Part shown: piece after piece, positions 63,112 through 64,000 of the stretch
Position numbering within the stretch: position 1 is the first letter of the stretch
Layout: the number at the start of each line of letters is the position of its first letter
NCBI GenBank assembly: GCA_018435605.1
Contig: JAHDNF010000008.1
Location: 127,192 to 191,191 of the forward strand
Direction of reading: 5' to 3'
Source of the DNA: a bacterium
GTDB taxonomy: Bacteria; Auribacterota; Auribacteria; Auribacterales; Auribacteraceae
DNA length: 64,000 nucleotides
Notes under the pieces: model-generated
Database searches by the model: none
What the model was told of the DNA's origin: nothing
The model's input: the letters and a program-made list of their open reading frames with translations, nothing else
Made by a program: the position numbers and the translations under genes

Positions 63112-64000
63112 ATGCAAAAATTTGAATTTCAAGCCGAAACAAAACAACTGCTTGACCTGATGATTCATTCTATCTACTCAAATAAAGAAATTTTTCTCAG
63201 AGAATTGATTTCTAACAGTTCCGACGCACTCGACAAACTGCGTTTCGAATCGTTGACCAACGACAAACTCAAGGATCTGGCCGTAGACCTTCACATACGC
63301 ATCGACGTCGACAGCAAAAAACGCACCCTCAGCGTGATCGACAACGGCATCGGTATGAGCAGGCAGGAAGTCATCGATTATGTAGGTACTATTGCACGTT
63401 CAGGTTCTAAAGAGTTTTTGCGGTTACTATCTGAAAAAAAAGACAGAGTTATATCTCCGGAACTGATCGGCCAGTTCGGCGTAGGTTTGTACGCCTCTTT
63501 TATGGTTGCCGATAAGATCACCATAGTAACACGTAAAGCAGGCGAAAATACCGCCACGTTCTGGGAATCTACCGGTGACGGTACATACAGTTTAGACGAA
63601 ACAACCCGCGACTCGGCTGGAACAACCATAACTTTGCATCTGAAACCGGAAGATACCGAAGATGAACTACACGATTATACACGTGAATGGAAAATACGTG
63701 AAATTGTTAGAAAATATTCGGATTACGTCCAATATCCGATCAAAATGAAAATTGAGCGCTCGGAAATTGAGCGTGATAAAGACGGCAAGCCGAAAGAAGG
63801 CGCTAAAGAAAAAACTGTTGTCACCGACGAAACGCTTAATTCGATTAAAGCAATATGGACACGACCCGAAGACGATGTAAGCGACGATGAATACAAAGAA
63901 TTTTACAAACATATCAGTCATGACTGGAATGACCCGCTTACGCGAATTGTTTTTAAAGCGGAAGGCTTGCATGAATTTAGGGGGCTTTTATTCATACCGT
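63112..64000 (+). CDS. htpG: Chaperone HtpG (Hsp90), 5' part
   Basis: The window ends within the gene after 296 codons, of about 620 in the family. The GHKL ATPase domain is complete: ELISNSSDALDK (Mg-binding Asn), DNGIGMSRQEV, GTIARSGSKEFL and GQFGVGLYASFMVA. The middle domain begins near residue 230. AGGAGG lies 7 bases before the ATG. It is an ATP-dependent cytoplasmic chaperone. Confidence 0.97.
   Translation, partial: MQKFEFQAETKQLLDLMIHSIYSNKEIFLRELISNSSDALDKLRFESLTNDKLKDLAVDLHIRIDVDSKKRTLSVIDNGIGMSRQEVIDYVGTIARSGSKEFLRLLSEKKDRVISPELIGQFGVGLYASFMVADKITIVTRKAGENTATFWESTGDGTYSLDETTRDSAGTTITLHLKPEDTEDELHDYTREWKIREIVRKYSDYVQYPIKMKIERSEIERDKDGKPKEGAKEKTVVTDETLNSIKAIWTRPEDDVSDDEYKEFYKHISHDWNDPLTRIVFKAEGLHEFRGLLFIP

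Noticed and set aside
1-64000. CRISPR arrays, insertion sequences or prophage genes
   Set aside because: No regularly spaced direct repeats, transposase motifs or integrase-like proteins were seen.

Overview
The window looks like a chromosome segment of an uncultured, AT-rich (roughly 40% GC by eye) Gram-negative-type bacterium. Lipoproteins, signal peptides, two PEP-CTERM sorting signals, flagellar rod and flagellin-like genes, a GreA fused to a huge N-terminal part, and above all three giant exported proteins suggest Candidatus Omnitrophota (OP3) or a neighbouring PVC-like lineage. That placement is an inference from gene content, not a phylogeny.

Layout. 1-9035 (minus): the first giant gene, at least 3011 codons, running off the left edge. 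9254-12468 (plus): a zinc-ribbon protein, a cyclic-nucleotide-binding/patatin phospholipase and a small secreted protein. 12509-30536 (minus): a long collinear run, reading greA-fusion, pncC/cinA, thpR, recA, htrA, recX, alaS, a HAMP-type membrane protein, hisD-C-B-H-A-F-I, a polytopic GT-C-like membrane protein and a zinc alcohol dehydrogenase-like protein. Most gaps are tiny or are 4-base overlaps, so much of it is probably co-transcribed. 30673-41468: mixed small units with two lipoproteins, a diguanylate cyclase, an unknown 844-residue helical-repeat protein, tRNA-Lys(CTT), a PEP-CTERM formylglycine-generating-enzyme-like protein, a DUF502 protein and a Na+/Ca2+ exchanger. 41748-58017: giants two (2178 aa) and three (1688 aa), on the plus strand, separated by a small minus-strand flagellar cluster, a MATE transporter with a probable leader attenuator, and a methyltransferase. 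58033-64000: a U32 peptidase family protein, a PEP-CTERM DNRLRE protein, a ribbon-helix-helix-like protein and the 5' part of htpG.

The most unusual content is the family of three giants. Each starts with a signal peptide and the same ~400-residue domain (DxH near residue 60, EG near residue 90, GGxH near residue 455, resembling the Tiki/TraB/EreA/ChaN superfamily). Each then carries a different payload. Giant 1 has zincin motifs (HEWNH, HQRTH, HEKAH) and a JAB/MPN-like segment. Giant 2 has a complete sigma-70 factor (regions 2, 3, 4) followed by seven more sigma-region-4-like helix-turn-helix units. Giant 3 has a glycosyltransferase-B/EarP-like segment and a CheR-like methyltransferase. All three have a TGnTATAAT extended -10 upstream. 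A common exported head with variable enzymatic or regulatory bodies recalls polymorphic effector systems. An exported protein that carries a sigma factor would be novel and is the best candidate here for an undescribed system.
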